Assembly: GCA_003484865.1 (NCBI GenBank)
Contig: DMZT01000396.1
Span: 1 to 10,329, forward strand
Length of the DNA stretch: 10,329 nt
Origin: Stenotrophomonas sp.
GTDB taxonomy: Bacteria; Pseudomonadota; Gammaproteobacteria; Xanthomonadales; Xanthomonadaceae
Direction of reading: 5' to 3'
Shown piece by piece: positions 4,336 to 10,329 of this stretch (positions within the stretch are counted from its first letter, which is position 1; every line of letters starts with the position of its first letter). Under the pieces are notes generated by a model. The model did not search any database. It worked only from the letters and a program-made list of their open reading frames with translations, and was not told where the DNA came from. A program made the position numbers and the translations under genes.

Positions 4336-7096
4336 TCCTTCAGCGAATCTGCGCGTCCGTATCAGTGCGGACCTGGCCGACATCAGGCAGGGGCTGGGTG
4401 TGCTCACTCGGCAGCTGCGCGAGGTGCGTACCGAGGCGGCACGGCCGCTGCCGGTAAAGAACAACATCACCGACCTGGGCATCTCCGCCGGCCAGACCGC
4501 GCAGGCGATGCGTCAGCTGCCAGCACAGTTCACCGACATCTTCACCAGTTTGCAGGGCGGCATGCCGTTCTTCACGGTGCTGGTGCAGCAGGGTGGCCAA
4601 ATCAAGGACAGCTTCGGCGGCGTCGAGCCGGCACTGAAGGGCGTGTCGTCCGCGCTGCTGGGCTTGGTCACTCCCTACACCGTGGCCGCCGCTGCCGTTG
4701 GCTTGGTGGTGTTCGCCTGGTACGACGCGGAGAAGCAGGCCGAGGCCTACACCAAGGCGCTGGTGCTGTCGCGCAACGAGGCTGCTGCGACGACGCTGAC
4801 GCTGGTGAACATGGCGCAAAAGACCAGCGATGCGCTGCAGGTGTCTGCGGGGGCCGGCGCGGCGGCGGCGCAGGCCGTTGGATCCAACGGAAAGATCGCC
4901 GCGCAGAACCTTCAGGCCGTTGCGAACGCCGCGGTGGCCATGAAGGAGATCACCGGACAGGCGCTGGAAGACACCGTCGCGCTGTATGCGAAGCTGGCAG
5001 AAGACCCGGTTAAGAATTCCCAGAAGCTTAACGAGCAGGTCAACTTCATGACCGTGGCGCTCTATGAGCAGGTCAAGGCGCTGCAGGAGCAGGGGCGAAA
5101 CCAGGATGCGGTGACCGTAATCACTCGCGCAGCCGCAGACGAAACCGTCACGGCGCTGGCAAAGGTTCGCGCCAGCCAAAACCCCGTGATCCGTGGCTTC
5201 AAGGACTTGTGGACGGAAGCCACAAAGGCCTGGAATGCGATGCAGGTGAATGCCGGCTTTGGTCCGCAGGCGGACCAAATGCAGAAGATGCTTGCCGACA
5301 ACCGTCGTGACCTTGCCCGGCTGAATGCACTGGAAGCATCTAAAGATCCCCTGGCCCGCAACCCGATGGTGATTTCGGCACTCGAAAAGGACGTGAAGGA
5401 ACGGTCCGCCAAGATCAAGGCGCTGGCGACCGACCTCATTAAAGAGCGCAAGGATGCCGAGGTAGAGGCGGCAGAAGATGCGAGCGTTGATTATCTGCAA
5501 CGTACCGACGCGATTATCGATTCGCAGGCCAGTAAAGAACAAAAGAAAAAAGACGAAATCGCTCGAATCAACGGTGAAGCGGAAAAGGTTCGACGCCAGG
5601 CTGAAGCTGCTGGACTGATCGAACAAGTGAAGGTGATCGAGGAACGGCGAGCGGCAGCCGTCGTTGCGATCGAGAAGAAGTACAAGGAGAAGCCGAAAGG
5701 CGGAAACGGCTCGGCGACGCGCGCTGCCAGCTTGCAAGGCTACAAGGATGACTTGGTCGCCGAGCAGGCCCAGATCACTGCTGGCACACAACTGCTGCGC
5801 GCGCAGTTCTCAGCGCGTGAGATAACTGGGGCTCAGTACTACGCCCGCATGCGTGAGTTGGTGCAGAGGAGCACAGACGTTCAGGCTAAGTCCCTGGAGC
5901 AGCAAGTCGCATACCTCCAGAGGCAGGTGGTGGCCGGAAAGGAAGCGATTGGCGTCAACCGCCAGATCGGTGAGCTGGAAGCACGTCTGACAAAGGTTCG
6001 AACGGATGGCGCCGGGGCTCTGCAGGTGCTTTCGACCGAAGAAGCTGCGGCGGTGCGGGCTAGAACTAACGTCATCGCCGCGTATGCCAATGCCCTTGAT
6101 GCGAGCAACCAAGCTTTGGAGCGTCAGCTCTCCACCCAGGCCCAAAGAGTCGGCATGGGAGATCGCGAGTACGAGATTCAGCAGCGCATCAACGATGCGT
6201 ATGCAGATCAAGCAGACAAGTTGCGTGAGCTCCAGCTTCAGCTCAACGCGGGGCAGGTTGACCAAGAGACGTTCGAGCAAGAGCGGGCGACTCTGGCGGC
6301 TAAGACCCTTGATCGTCTGCAGCTGATCAAAGATGGATACGCGGAACTGGAGCGTGCCGAGGGCAACTGGCTTGCCGGCGCCAGTGCGGCGTGGGCCAAC
6401 TACCAGCAGGAAGCGAGCAACTACGCGCAGCAGATGGGCAGCGTGGTGGGGAACGTGGTCGGTGGATTCGAAGATGCTTGGGTGAAGTTCACGACCACTG
6501 GCAAGCTGAGTTTCTCCGACCTCACCAGATCGGTACTGGCCGACCTGGCTCGAATTGCCGCCCGGCAAGCCACTATGGGCATCGCCAATGCCTTCGCCAG
6601 CATGTGGGGCGGTGGTGTCACTGCCGCCGGAAATCAGGCCGTCACTTCCGGCACGAGCAGCATCAACAACGAGCTGTTCCAGAAGATGCGTCTGGGTGGC
6701 GGGTACTCCTCCGGCGGATACACCGGAAATGGTGGCGTGAACGAGCCTGCGGGCGTCGTGCACAAGGGCGAAGTGGTCTGGTCCCAGGCCGACGTCGCCC
6801 GCGCCGGCGGCGTTGGCATCGTTGAGGCCATGCGGCAGGGCCTGCGCGGCTATGCAGACGGCGGCCCTGTCGGCGGAGGTGCACCCTCCGGTTTCTCCGG
6901 CGGATCCATCAACGTTCGTGTGTTGAACGCGCCGGAGGGCACCACGGCATCGGCCAGCCGCAACGAGCAGGGTGGATTCGACATCGACGTTCTGCTTGGC
7001 CAGGTCGACAGCTTCATCGGTGGCCGCATCGCAGGTGGATCCGGTGCCACGTATTCGGGAATGAAAGGCCGATTCGGCCTGAAGGACAGTGTCTGA
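4328..7096 (+). CDS. Tail length tape measure protein (lambda gpH type)
   Basis: This 922-residue product is the largest complete gene here. The N-terminal block contains the signature of lambda-type tape measures: RQLPAQFTDIFTSLQGGMPF, then V-L-V-Q-Q-G-G-Q-I-K-D-S-F-G-G (about 62-98). A hydrophobic segment follows (about 108-131, ALLGLVTPYTVAAAAVGLVV), possibly inserted in the host membrane during DNA ejection. Long charged helices with coiled-coil character run from about 355 to 457 and 466 to 680. The lambda tape-measure C-terminal block follows at about 680-760 (YAQQMGSVVGNVVGGFEDAW, LSFSDLTRSVLADLARIAARQ). Near 790-815 is the Gly-rich GYTGNGG ... EPAGVVHKGEVV motif typical of the family. 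The protein sets tail length; at about 0.15 nm per residue it would give roughly 140 nm, similar to lambda. AAGGA (4316-4320) lies 7 bases before the ATG, which overlaps the G-T stop. Confidence 0.95.
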   Translation: MADPSANLRVRISADLADIRQGLGVLTRQLREVRTEAARPLPVKNNITDLGISAGQTAQAMRQLPAQFTDIFTSLQGGMPFFTVLVQQGGQIKDSFGGVEPALKGVSSALLGLVTPYTVAAAAVGLVVFAWYDAEKQAEAYTKALVLSRNEAAATTLTLVNMAQKTSDALQVSAGAGAAAAQAVGSNGKIAAQNLQAVANAAVAMKEITGQALEDTVALYAKLAEDPVKNSQKLNEQVNFMTVALYEQVKALQEQGRNQDAVTVITRAAADETVTALAKVRASQNPVIRGFKDLWTEATKAWNAMQVNAGFGPQADQMQKMLADNRRDLARLNALEASKDPLARNPMVISALEKDVKERSAKIKALATDLIKERKDAEVEAAEDASVDYLQRTDAIIDSQASKEQKKKDEIARINGEAEKVRRQAEAAGLIEQVKVIEERRAAAVVAIEKKYKEKPKGGNGSATRAASLQGYKDDLVAEQAQITAGTQLLRAQFSAREITGAQYYARMRELVQRSTDVQAKSLEQQVAYLQRQVVAGKEAIGVNRQIGELEARLTKVRTDGAGALQVLSTEEAAAVRARTNVIAAYANALDASNQALERQLSTQAQRVGMGDREYEIQQRINDAYADQADKLRELQLQLNAGQVDQETFEQERATLAAKTLDRLQLIKDGYAELERAEGNWLAGASAAWANYQQEASNYAQQMGSVVGNVVGGFEDAWVKFTTTGKLSFSDLTRSVLADLARIAARQATMGIANAFASMWGGGVTAAGNQAVTSGTSSINNELFQKMRLGGGYSSGGYTGNGGVNEPAGVVHKGEVVWSQADVARAGGVGIVEAMRQGLRGYADGGPVGGGAPSGFSGGSINVRVLNAPEGTTASASRNEQGGFDIDVLLGQVDSFIGGRIAGGSGATYSGMKGRFGLKDSV

Positions 7097-7452
7097 TGGC
7101 TTCCCTTCCTGCAGTAGCCCGCGTGATGTTCGACGGACAAAAGCGCTCCTTCGACCCGTCCGTGCTGAGGACAGAGATGGAGCGGGGTGTGCCAAAGCAG
7201 CGCCTGCTGAACACGCAGGTGCTCGTAAAACAGGCCATGGTGCTGTACTTCAGCAGCATCGCGGATTGGGAGACGTTCGACACCTGGTACATGGGAGACA
7301 TCAAGCGCATTGGCTGGTTCACGCTGATTCACCCGTTTACGGGCAAGCAGATCACGGCCCGGTTCGAGAACGGTGCACTGGGCGATCTGGTGCCGGATGA
7401 AAAACTGCCCGGTGACTATCGGATGGACGCGGTTGTGGAGTACTTGCGATGA
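7096..7452 (+). CDS. Tail tip protein, lambda gpM-like (distal tail type)
   Basis: The product has 118 residues. The ATG shares its A with the tape measure stop (TGATG), and AAGGA (7082-7086) lies 9 bases upstream, so translation is coupled. Its place directly after the tape measure is that of lambda gpM, a tip ring protein that links the initiator to the tube. The pattern agrees: an early segment with GVPKQR, then a strand-helix unit with DWETFDTWYMGD, a F-T-L-I-H-P-F-T-G-K strand pair and RFENG. The final YRMDAVVEYLR strand matches the closing 'v..E' strand of gpM-like proteins. No catalytic motif is seen. Sequence similarity to lambda gpM is low, so the call is by length, strand pattern and gene order. 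Confidence 0.75.
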   Translation: MASLPAVARVMFDGQKRSFDPSVLRTEMERGVPKQRLLNTQVLVKQAMVLYFSSIADWETFDTWYMGDIKRIGWFTLIHPFTGKQITARFENGALGDLVPDEKLPGDYRMDAVVEYLR

Positions 7453-7913
7453 CGACCTTTACCGAGCGCCGGCAGCGCGTGACCGATACATCCGGAATCC
7501 TGTTGTTCCTCGAGATCTCCGCGCCGTCTCTCCCCAACCCTCTCCGCATCGTCAACGACACCCAGGACTGGACCAGCAAGGGCGTTGTCTATCTCGGCGC
7601 CCCGTTCGACTTCAAATTGCCGAACGACACCAAGGGCCAGACCCCGCGCGCGCAGCTGGTGGTGGACAACGTCGGCCGCGGCATCTCCGAAGACCTCGAG
7701 TCCATCGGTCCCAACGAGGTGCTGATGGCCAGGCTGATGGTCTCCGATCGGGCAGATCCCAACGCGATCGAGCGCGACTACTTCCTGCCGGTGAGCAGCG
7801 TAACCATCACCGGAGCGACGGCATCTGCGCAGTGCGGTGTCGACTACATCATGCGCCAGCAGGCGGTGAAGCTCAGGGCGAACCAGTTCACTCTCCCGGG
7901 AATCTTCACGTGA
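7449..7913 (+). CDS. DUF1833 family tail tip protein (lambda gpL role, short form)
   Basis: The product has 154 residues and starts with an ATGA overlap on the previous gene; GGAG (7437-7440) lies 8 bases upstream. The stretch LLFLEISAPSLPNPLRIVND, followed by T-x-D-W-T-S-K-G, then FDFKLPNDTKGQTPRAQLVV-D-N-V, is characteristic of the DUF1833 phage family, found between tape measure and NlpC/P60 genes. By order it fills the place of lambda gpL, a tip hub component. Lambda gpL carries a C-terminal domain with cysteines that hold an iron-sulfur cluster. Here the protein ends at about residue 154 and only one cysteine is visible (SAQCGVD), so that cluster domain appears absent. It probably forms part of the ring connecting the gpM-like ring to the gpJ-like spike. 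The role is inferred from context; the family call is fairly firm. Confidence 0.85.
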   Translation: MTTFTERRQRVTDTSGILLFLEISAPSLPNPLRIVNDTQDWTSKGVVYLGAPFDFKLPNDTKGQTPRAQLVVDNVGRGISEDLESIGPNEVLMARLMVSDRADPNAIERDYFLPVSSVTITGATASAQCGVDYIMRQQAVKLRANQFTLPGIFT

Positions 7914-8308
7914 AGCTGGTCGAGGTGGAGCGCTTCGTCGGCCTGCCGTATAACGCCGACGACTTCGACTGCGCGGACTTGGTGATGCTCGTCCAGCGGG
8001 TGCTCTTCGGCCGTAAGGTGGTGGTGCCTGGCCGGCGCCCCCGGGGCGCGCAGGGAGCCGCCGAGCTTGGCGAGTTGTCCAAGCCGTTCGCCAAGCCCAG
8101 AGAGGGGCCGCCGATGGACGGCGATTTGGTGCTGATGATCGAAGTACTTCAGAAACGCCCCGGCCATGCCGGGGTTTTCTTTTTCCTTGCCCATGAGGCG
8201 TGGGTGCTCCACGCCAATGAGAAGAACGGCTGCGCGGTCCTGCACCGCGTCCGTGATCTGCCCGACTTCGGGCTGAGAATCGAAGGATTTTACGAATGGC
8301 TGAATTGA
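7910..8308 (+). CDS. NlpC/P60 cysteine peptidase of the tail tip (lambda gpK role)
   Basis: A product of 132 residues from GTG 7910, overlapping the previous stop (GTGA). The upstream site is weak (GGGA at 7898-7901), so coupling probably matters for its translation. Residues 14-25 (YNADDFDCADLV) carry the catalytic cysteine of NlpC/P60 enzymes, C21 in D-C-A-D-L-V. The second active residue is H86 in R-P-G-H-A-G-V, and H101 (WVLHANEKNG) is a candidate for the third. These enzymes cut peptide cross-links in peptidoglycan, which lets the tail pass the cell wall, or process tip parts during assembly. Lambda gpK (about 199 residues) has an extra N-terminal JAMM metallopeptidase domain; this protein has only the NlpC/P60 domain. 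An intrinsic-terminator-like hairpin lies within the coding sequence around the H86 codon (8158-8186). Confidence 0.87.
   Translation: MKLVEVERFVGLPYNADDFDCADLVMLVQRVLFGRKVVVPGRRPRGAQGAAELGELSKPFAKPREGPPMDGDLVLMIEVLQKRPGHAGVFFFLAHEAWVLHANEKNGCAVLHRVRDLPDFGLRIEGFYEWLN
8158..8186 (+). terminator. Intragenic intrinsic-terminator-like hairpin with T-tract
   Basis: CCCCGGC (8158-8164) pairs perfectly with GCCGGGG (8168-8174) around the 3-base loop CAT. TTTTCTTTTT (8175-8184) follows directly, and an A-rich GAAA (8152-8155) lies just upstream. This has all formal parts of a Rho-independent terminator, yet lies inside the peptidase gene and upstream of the tip gene on the same strand. The bases encode R-P-G-H-A-G-V-F-F-F, so coding constraint may explain it. 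If active, it would reduce transcription into the following gJ-like gene unless late transcripts are antiterminated. Confidence 0.6.
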
Positions 8309-10329
8309 ACGCGCTCGCTGCGTGCCCGCCGTCTCTGGTCGTCACCCCCCACCCGGTGACCCTGGAGGGCCAGCAGCGGATTGCCGCTGAGCTGCTGCCG
8401 CGGGAAACGTTGGGGCACTTCCTGGTCAGGACGGTGCCCGATTACGGGAGCGACGCGTGGGAGGTGCGGATCAACGGCGTCCGCGTGCCCCACCAGATCA
8501 TCGACAAGGTGAGGCCTAAGGGCGGCACAGTCATCGAGGTTCGAGGAACCGTCGGGCGTACGGCGCTGCTCATCGTCGCCATGGTCGCCTTGACCATCTT
8601 CACTGCAGGTGTCGGCACGGCCATGGTGGCCGCCGGCTACAGCGCTATGGCGGCCGGGATGGCGCAAGCCGCGATCTATGCGGTCGGGTCGCTGCTGATC
8701 AACAAGGTCTTGGGGCCGAAGAAGCCCAAGCAGTACGAAAGTGATGCGGCTACCGTCTACACGATTGGCTCGGCACGCAACCAGGCGCGGCCCTATGAAC
8801 CGCTGCCGCTGGTGCTGGGGAGCATCCGTATTGCGCCGGACATCGCTAGCCAGCCGTACTCATTCTACGAGTCCAACGACCAGTTCATGGCGATGGTGCT
8901 GACGCCTGGCATCAACGTGGCGCGCGTGGACGCGATGTTCAATGGCGAGGCCCTGCTTTCGACCTTCGAAGGTGTACAGGTCTGGCACAGCGGCTTCCCT
9001 CGCATGACAGAAGAGAAGATCCCGCTCTACAGCAACGTCGATACGCTCGCCGGCGGGGCACTCACTGCGGAGAAGGGCACGCCAAGCGCATGGGTTCAGC
9101 GCACCAGCTCGCCCAGCACCATCCGGCTGCAGCTCGACTTCGACTACATGCTGTTCGACACCACCAGCAAGGGAAAGCCGAAGGACAACCAAGAGACGAT
9201 CCAAGTCCAGTACCGGACGGTTGGGGCTACCGACTGGCGTGTGTTCGGCAACTTTGCCCTGATCAGCCAGAGCCAGAAGCAACAGCGGCGGACGTACGCC
9301 CTGGACGTTGAGCCCGGGCAGTACGAGGTGCGCGCGCGCATTGCGGGCCGGAACACGGACGGCTCAGGAGCCACCAGCGACTTCACATGGTCGACCCTGA
9401 AGAGCATCCAGACCGACACGGCGAGCTACGCGGGTATTCCCCGCATCGGTATCCGGATCAAGGCCACTGGCCAGCTAAACGGGGCACCTGATGAACTCCG
9501 CTGTGTGGCCTATGCCGCGCCGATCCCGGTGTGGAAGGGCAACCAGTGGGTAACCGAAGAATCCAGCAACCCTGGCGCCCAGATCCTTGCGTACGCGCGC
9601 GGCATTCGCGATCCAGCCGGGAACCTGATCGCGGGGTTGGGCTTGCTGGACGCCCAGATCGATATCGCTGCGCTGCAGGCGTTCATGCTGCACTGCGCGG
9701 CCTCGAAGTACACCTACGACAATGTGATTCGTGACACGCGTAGCCATGACGACGTGCTGCAGGCGATTGCGCTCGCAGGCTTTGGCAACGTGACCTGGGC
9801 GGCCGGTCGACTGTCGGTCGTATGGGCGGCGGATGAGCAGCCGCTGTCGGGCGTGGTCAATATGGCCACGATCAAAAAGGGGCAGTTCCAGATCGATTAC
9901 ACGCTGGCCAATGCGGCCGATGGCATCGAGTTCACCTACGTGGACCGCTCGGACTGGTCGAGCAAGACGCTCAGAGTGACTGCGCCAGGCGTCCAGACCA
10001 TGCTGAACCCGGCCCAGGTATCGGGCGAGGGCATCACCACCGAGGAACACGCGGCCAAGATGGCGCGGTATCACTTGGCGCAGTCCCTGTACCAGTACAA
10101 GGACATCTCCTTCAGCACCGATATCGAGCACCTGAGTTACCGGCGCATGTCGGTGCTGGCGCTGCAGCACGACCTGACGCAGTGGGGCTTCGGCGGCAGG
10201 CTGGTGTCCGCCACCCGGGATGGATCCACCGTGGTGTTGACGCTGGACGATCAGGTGCGCGCGCCAGCCACAGGCAACAGCTTTATCGGGCTGCGCATTC
10301 CTGGCGAGCTGGTTTATCGCGTTTTCAGG
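8296..10329 (+). CDS. Central tail tip / host attachment protein, TipJ (lambda gpI-gpJ) type, 3' truncated by window
   Basis: From ATG 8296 (GAAGGA at 8282-8287, 8 bases upstream) the frame stays open for 678 codons to the window edge, so this is a long gene missing its end. Residues 1-86 form a beta-grasp-like N-terminus (LLPRETLGHFLVRTV, WEVRINGVRVPHQII). A hydrophobic, Gly/Ala-rich segment follows at about 89-140 (LLIVAMVALTIFTAGVGTAM ... YAVGSLLINKVLG), then P-L-P-L-V-L-G-S-I-R-I-A (about 173-184). This order mirrors lambda gpI. The remainder resembles the gpJ/TipJ core: beta-rich blocks with Y-R-T-V-G-A-T-D-W-R-V-F-G, a helical SHDDVLQAIALAGFGNVTWA unit and RYHLAQSLYQYKDISFSTDI. It then continues toward the fibronectin-like and receptor-binding parts expected beyond the edge. 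Such proteins form the trimeric tip spike and decide host specificity. It overlaps the peptidase gene by 13 bases. Confidence 0.9.
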   Translation, partial: MAELNALAACPPSLVVTPHPVTLEGQQRIAAELLPRETLGHFLVRTVPDYGSDAWEVRINGVRVPHQIIDKVRPKGGTVIEVRGTVGRTALLIVAMVALTIFTAGVGTAMVAAGYSAMAAGMAQAAIYAVGSLLINKVLGPKKPKQYESDAATVYTIGSARNQARPYEPLPLVLGSIRIAPDIASQPYSFYESNDQFMAMVLTPGINVARVDAMFNGEALLSTFEGVQVWHSGFPRMTEEKIPLYSNVDTLAGGALTAEKGTPSAWVQRTSSPSTIRLQLDFDYMLFDTTSKGKPKDNQETIQVQYRTVGATDWRVFGNFALISQSQKQQRRTYALDVEPGQYEVRARIAGRNTDGSGATSDFTWSTLKSIQTDTASYAGIPRIGIRIKATGQLNGAPDELRCVAYAAPIPVWKGNQWVTEESSNPGAQILAYARGIRDPAGNLIAGLGLLDAQIDIAALQAFMLHCAASKYTYDNVIRDTRSHDDVLQAIALAGFGNVTWAAGRLSVVWAADEQPLSGVVNMATIKKGQFQIDYTLANAADGIEFTYVDRSDWSSKTLRVTAPGVQTMLNPAQVSGEGITTEEHAAKMARYHLAQSLYQYKDISFSTDIEHLSYRRMSVLALQHDLTQWGFGGRLVSATRDGSTVVLTLDDQVRAPATGNSFIGLRIPGELVYRVFR

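Noticed and set aside
5533..5553. A-rich tract with six consecutive A in the tape measure as a possible slippery site
   Set aside because: In frame it reads AAG|AAA|AAA|GAC, which does not fit X|XXY|YYZ; the reading frame continues for 500 more residues with the expected C-terminal domain, and no alternative domain follows in another frame.
4340..5791. Long antisense open frame of 483 codons opposite the tape measure gene
   Set aside because: Its product is rich in Arg, Leu, Gly and His without family features, and GC-rich coding DNA often leaves the opposite strand open. The sense strand has a well supported tape measure with a proper ribosome site.
5810..7195. Second long antisense open frame (461 codons) opposite the tape measure C-terminal part
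   Set aside because: No recognisable domain, and it lies wholly opposite well supported sense genes; it is best explained as a GC-driven shadow.
7373..7909. Upstream extension of the NlpC/P60 frame (311 codons in all)
   Set aside because: The upstream part would overlap two well supported genes entirely and has an Arg/Gln/His-rich composition typical of an out-of-frame reading. The GTG at 7910 with a GTGA overlap is the natural start.
7416..8345. Antisense open frame of 309 codons across the tip genes
   Set aside because: The product is Arg/Pro/Ser-rich and low in complexity, and it spans three sense genes with clear motifs.

Overview
The window is a contiguous stretch of the head-tail and tail module of a long-tailed, lambda-like siphovirus, either a prophage or a free phage. 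All genes are on the + strand and tightly packed. No integrase, repressor, att site, tRNA, mobile element or CRISPR is visible, so the sequence does not decide between prophage and free phage. The DNA is strongly GC-rich. The combination of a capsid E-family protein, a DUF1833-type tip protein, a stand-alone NlpC/P60 tail protein and a TipJ-like tip attachment protein suggests a phage of a GC-rich gammaproteobacterium, with Xanthomonadaceae such as Stenotrophomonas or Xanthomonas a plausible host. That host call is an inference from gene content and composition, not a database result.

Layout from left to right: the 3' end of a small beta-rich protein (1-225); a strong intrinsic terminator (261-284); the major capsid protein (314-1315); an 11-bp hairpin abutting a consensus Shine-Dalgarno (1325-1356); a gpZ-like tail completion protein (1361-2119); a gpFII-like head-tail joining protein (2134-2448); a gpU-like tail terminator (2441-2896); the major tail tube protein (2933-3688); the two tail assembly chaperones, G-like (3692-4114) and G-T-like fusion (3692-4335), joined by a -1 programmed frameshift; the 922-residue tape measure protein (4328-7096); a gpM-like tip protein (7096-7452); a DUF1833/gpL-like tip protein (7449-7913); an NlpC/P60 peptidase (7910-8308); and the first 678 codons of a TipJ/gpJ-like central tip protein that runs off the right edge (8296-10329).

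The genes work as an assembly line. The capsid protein builds the shell, and the joining, completion and terminator proteins form the neck and the top of the tail. The chaperones load tube protein around the tape measure, and the gpM-, gpL-, gpK- and gpI/J-like proteins form the tip from which the tail grows and which recognises and breaches the cell. From 3692 onward almost every gene overlaps its neighbour by a few bases (TGATG, ATGA, GTGA), which indicates translational coupling on one late transcript. No convincing promoter was seen inside the window.

The best non-gene signals are: (1) a near-textbook frameshift element, slippery heptamer TTTTTTC at 4024-4030 plus a 10-bp hairpin after a 7-nt spacer; (2) UUCG-loop hairpins bracketing the capsid gene; (3) a complete intrinsic-terminator-like hairpin plus T-tract inside the peptidase gene, whose loop is the codon of the proposed catalytic histidine. 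I did not find evidence for a wholly new system. This is a recognisable tail module with some interesting regulatory and architectural details.
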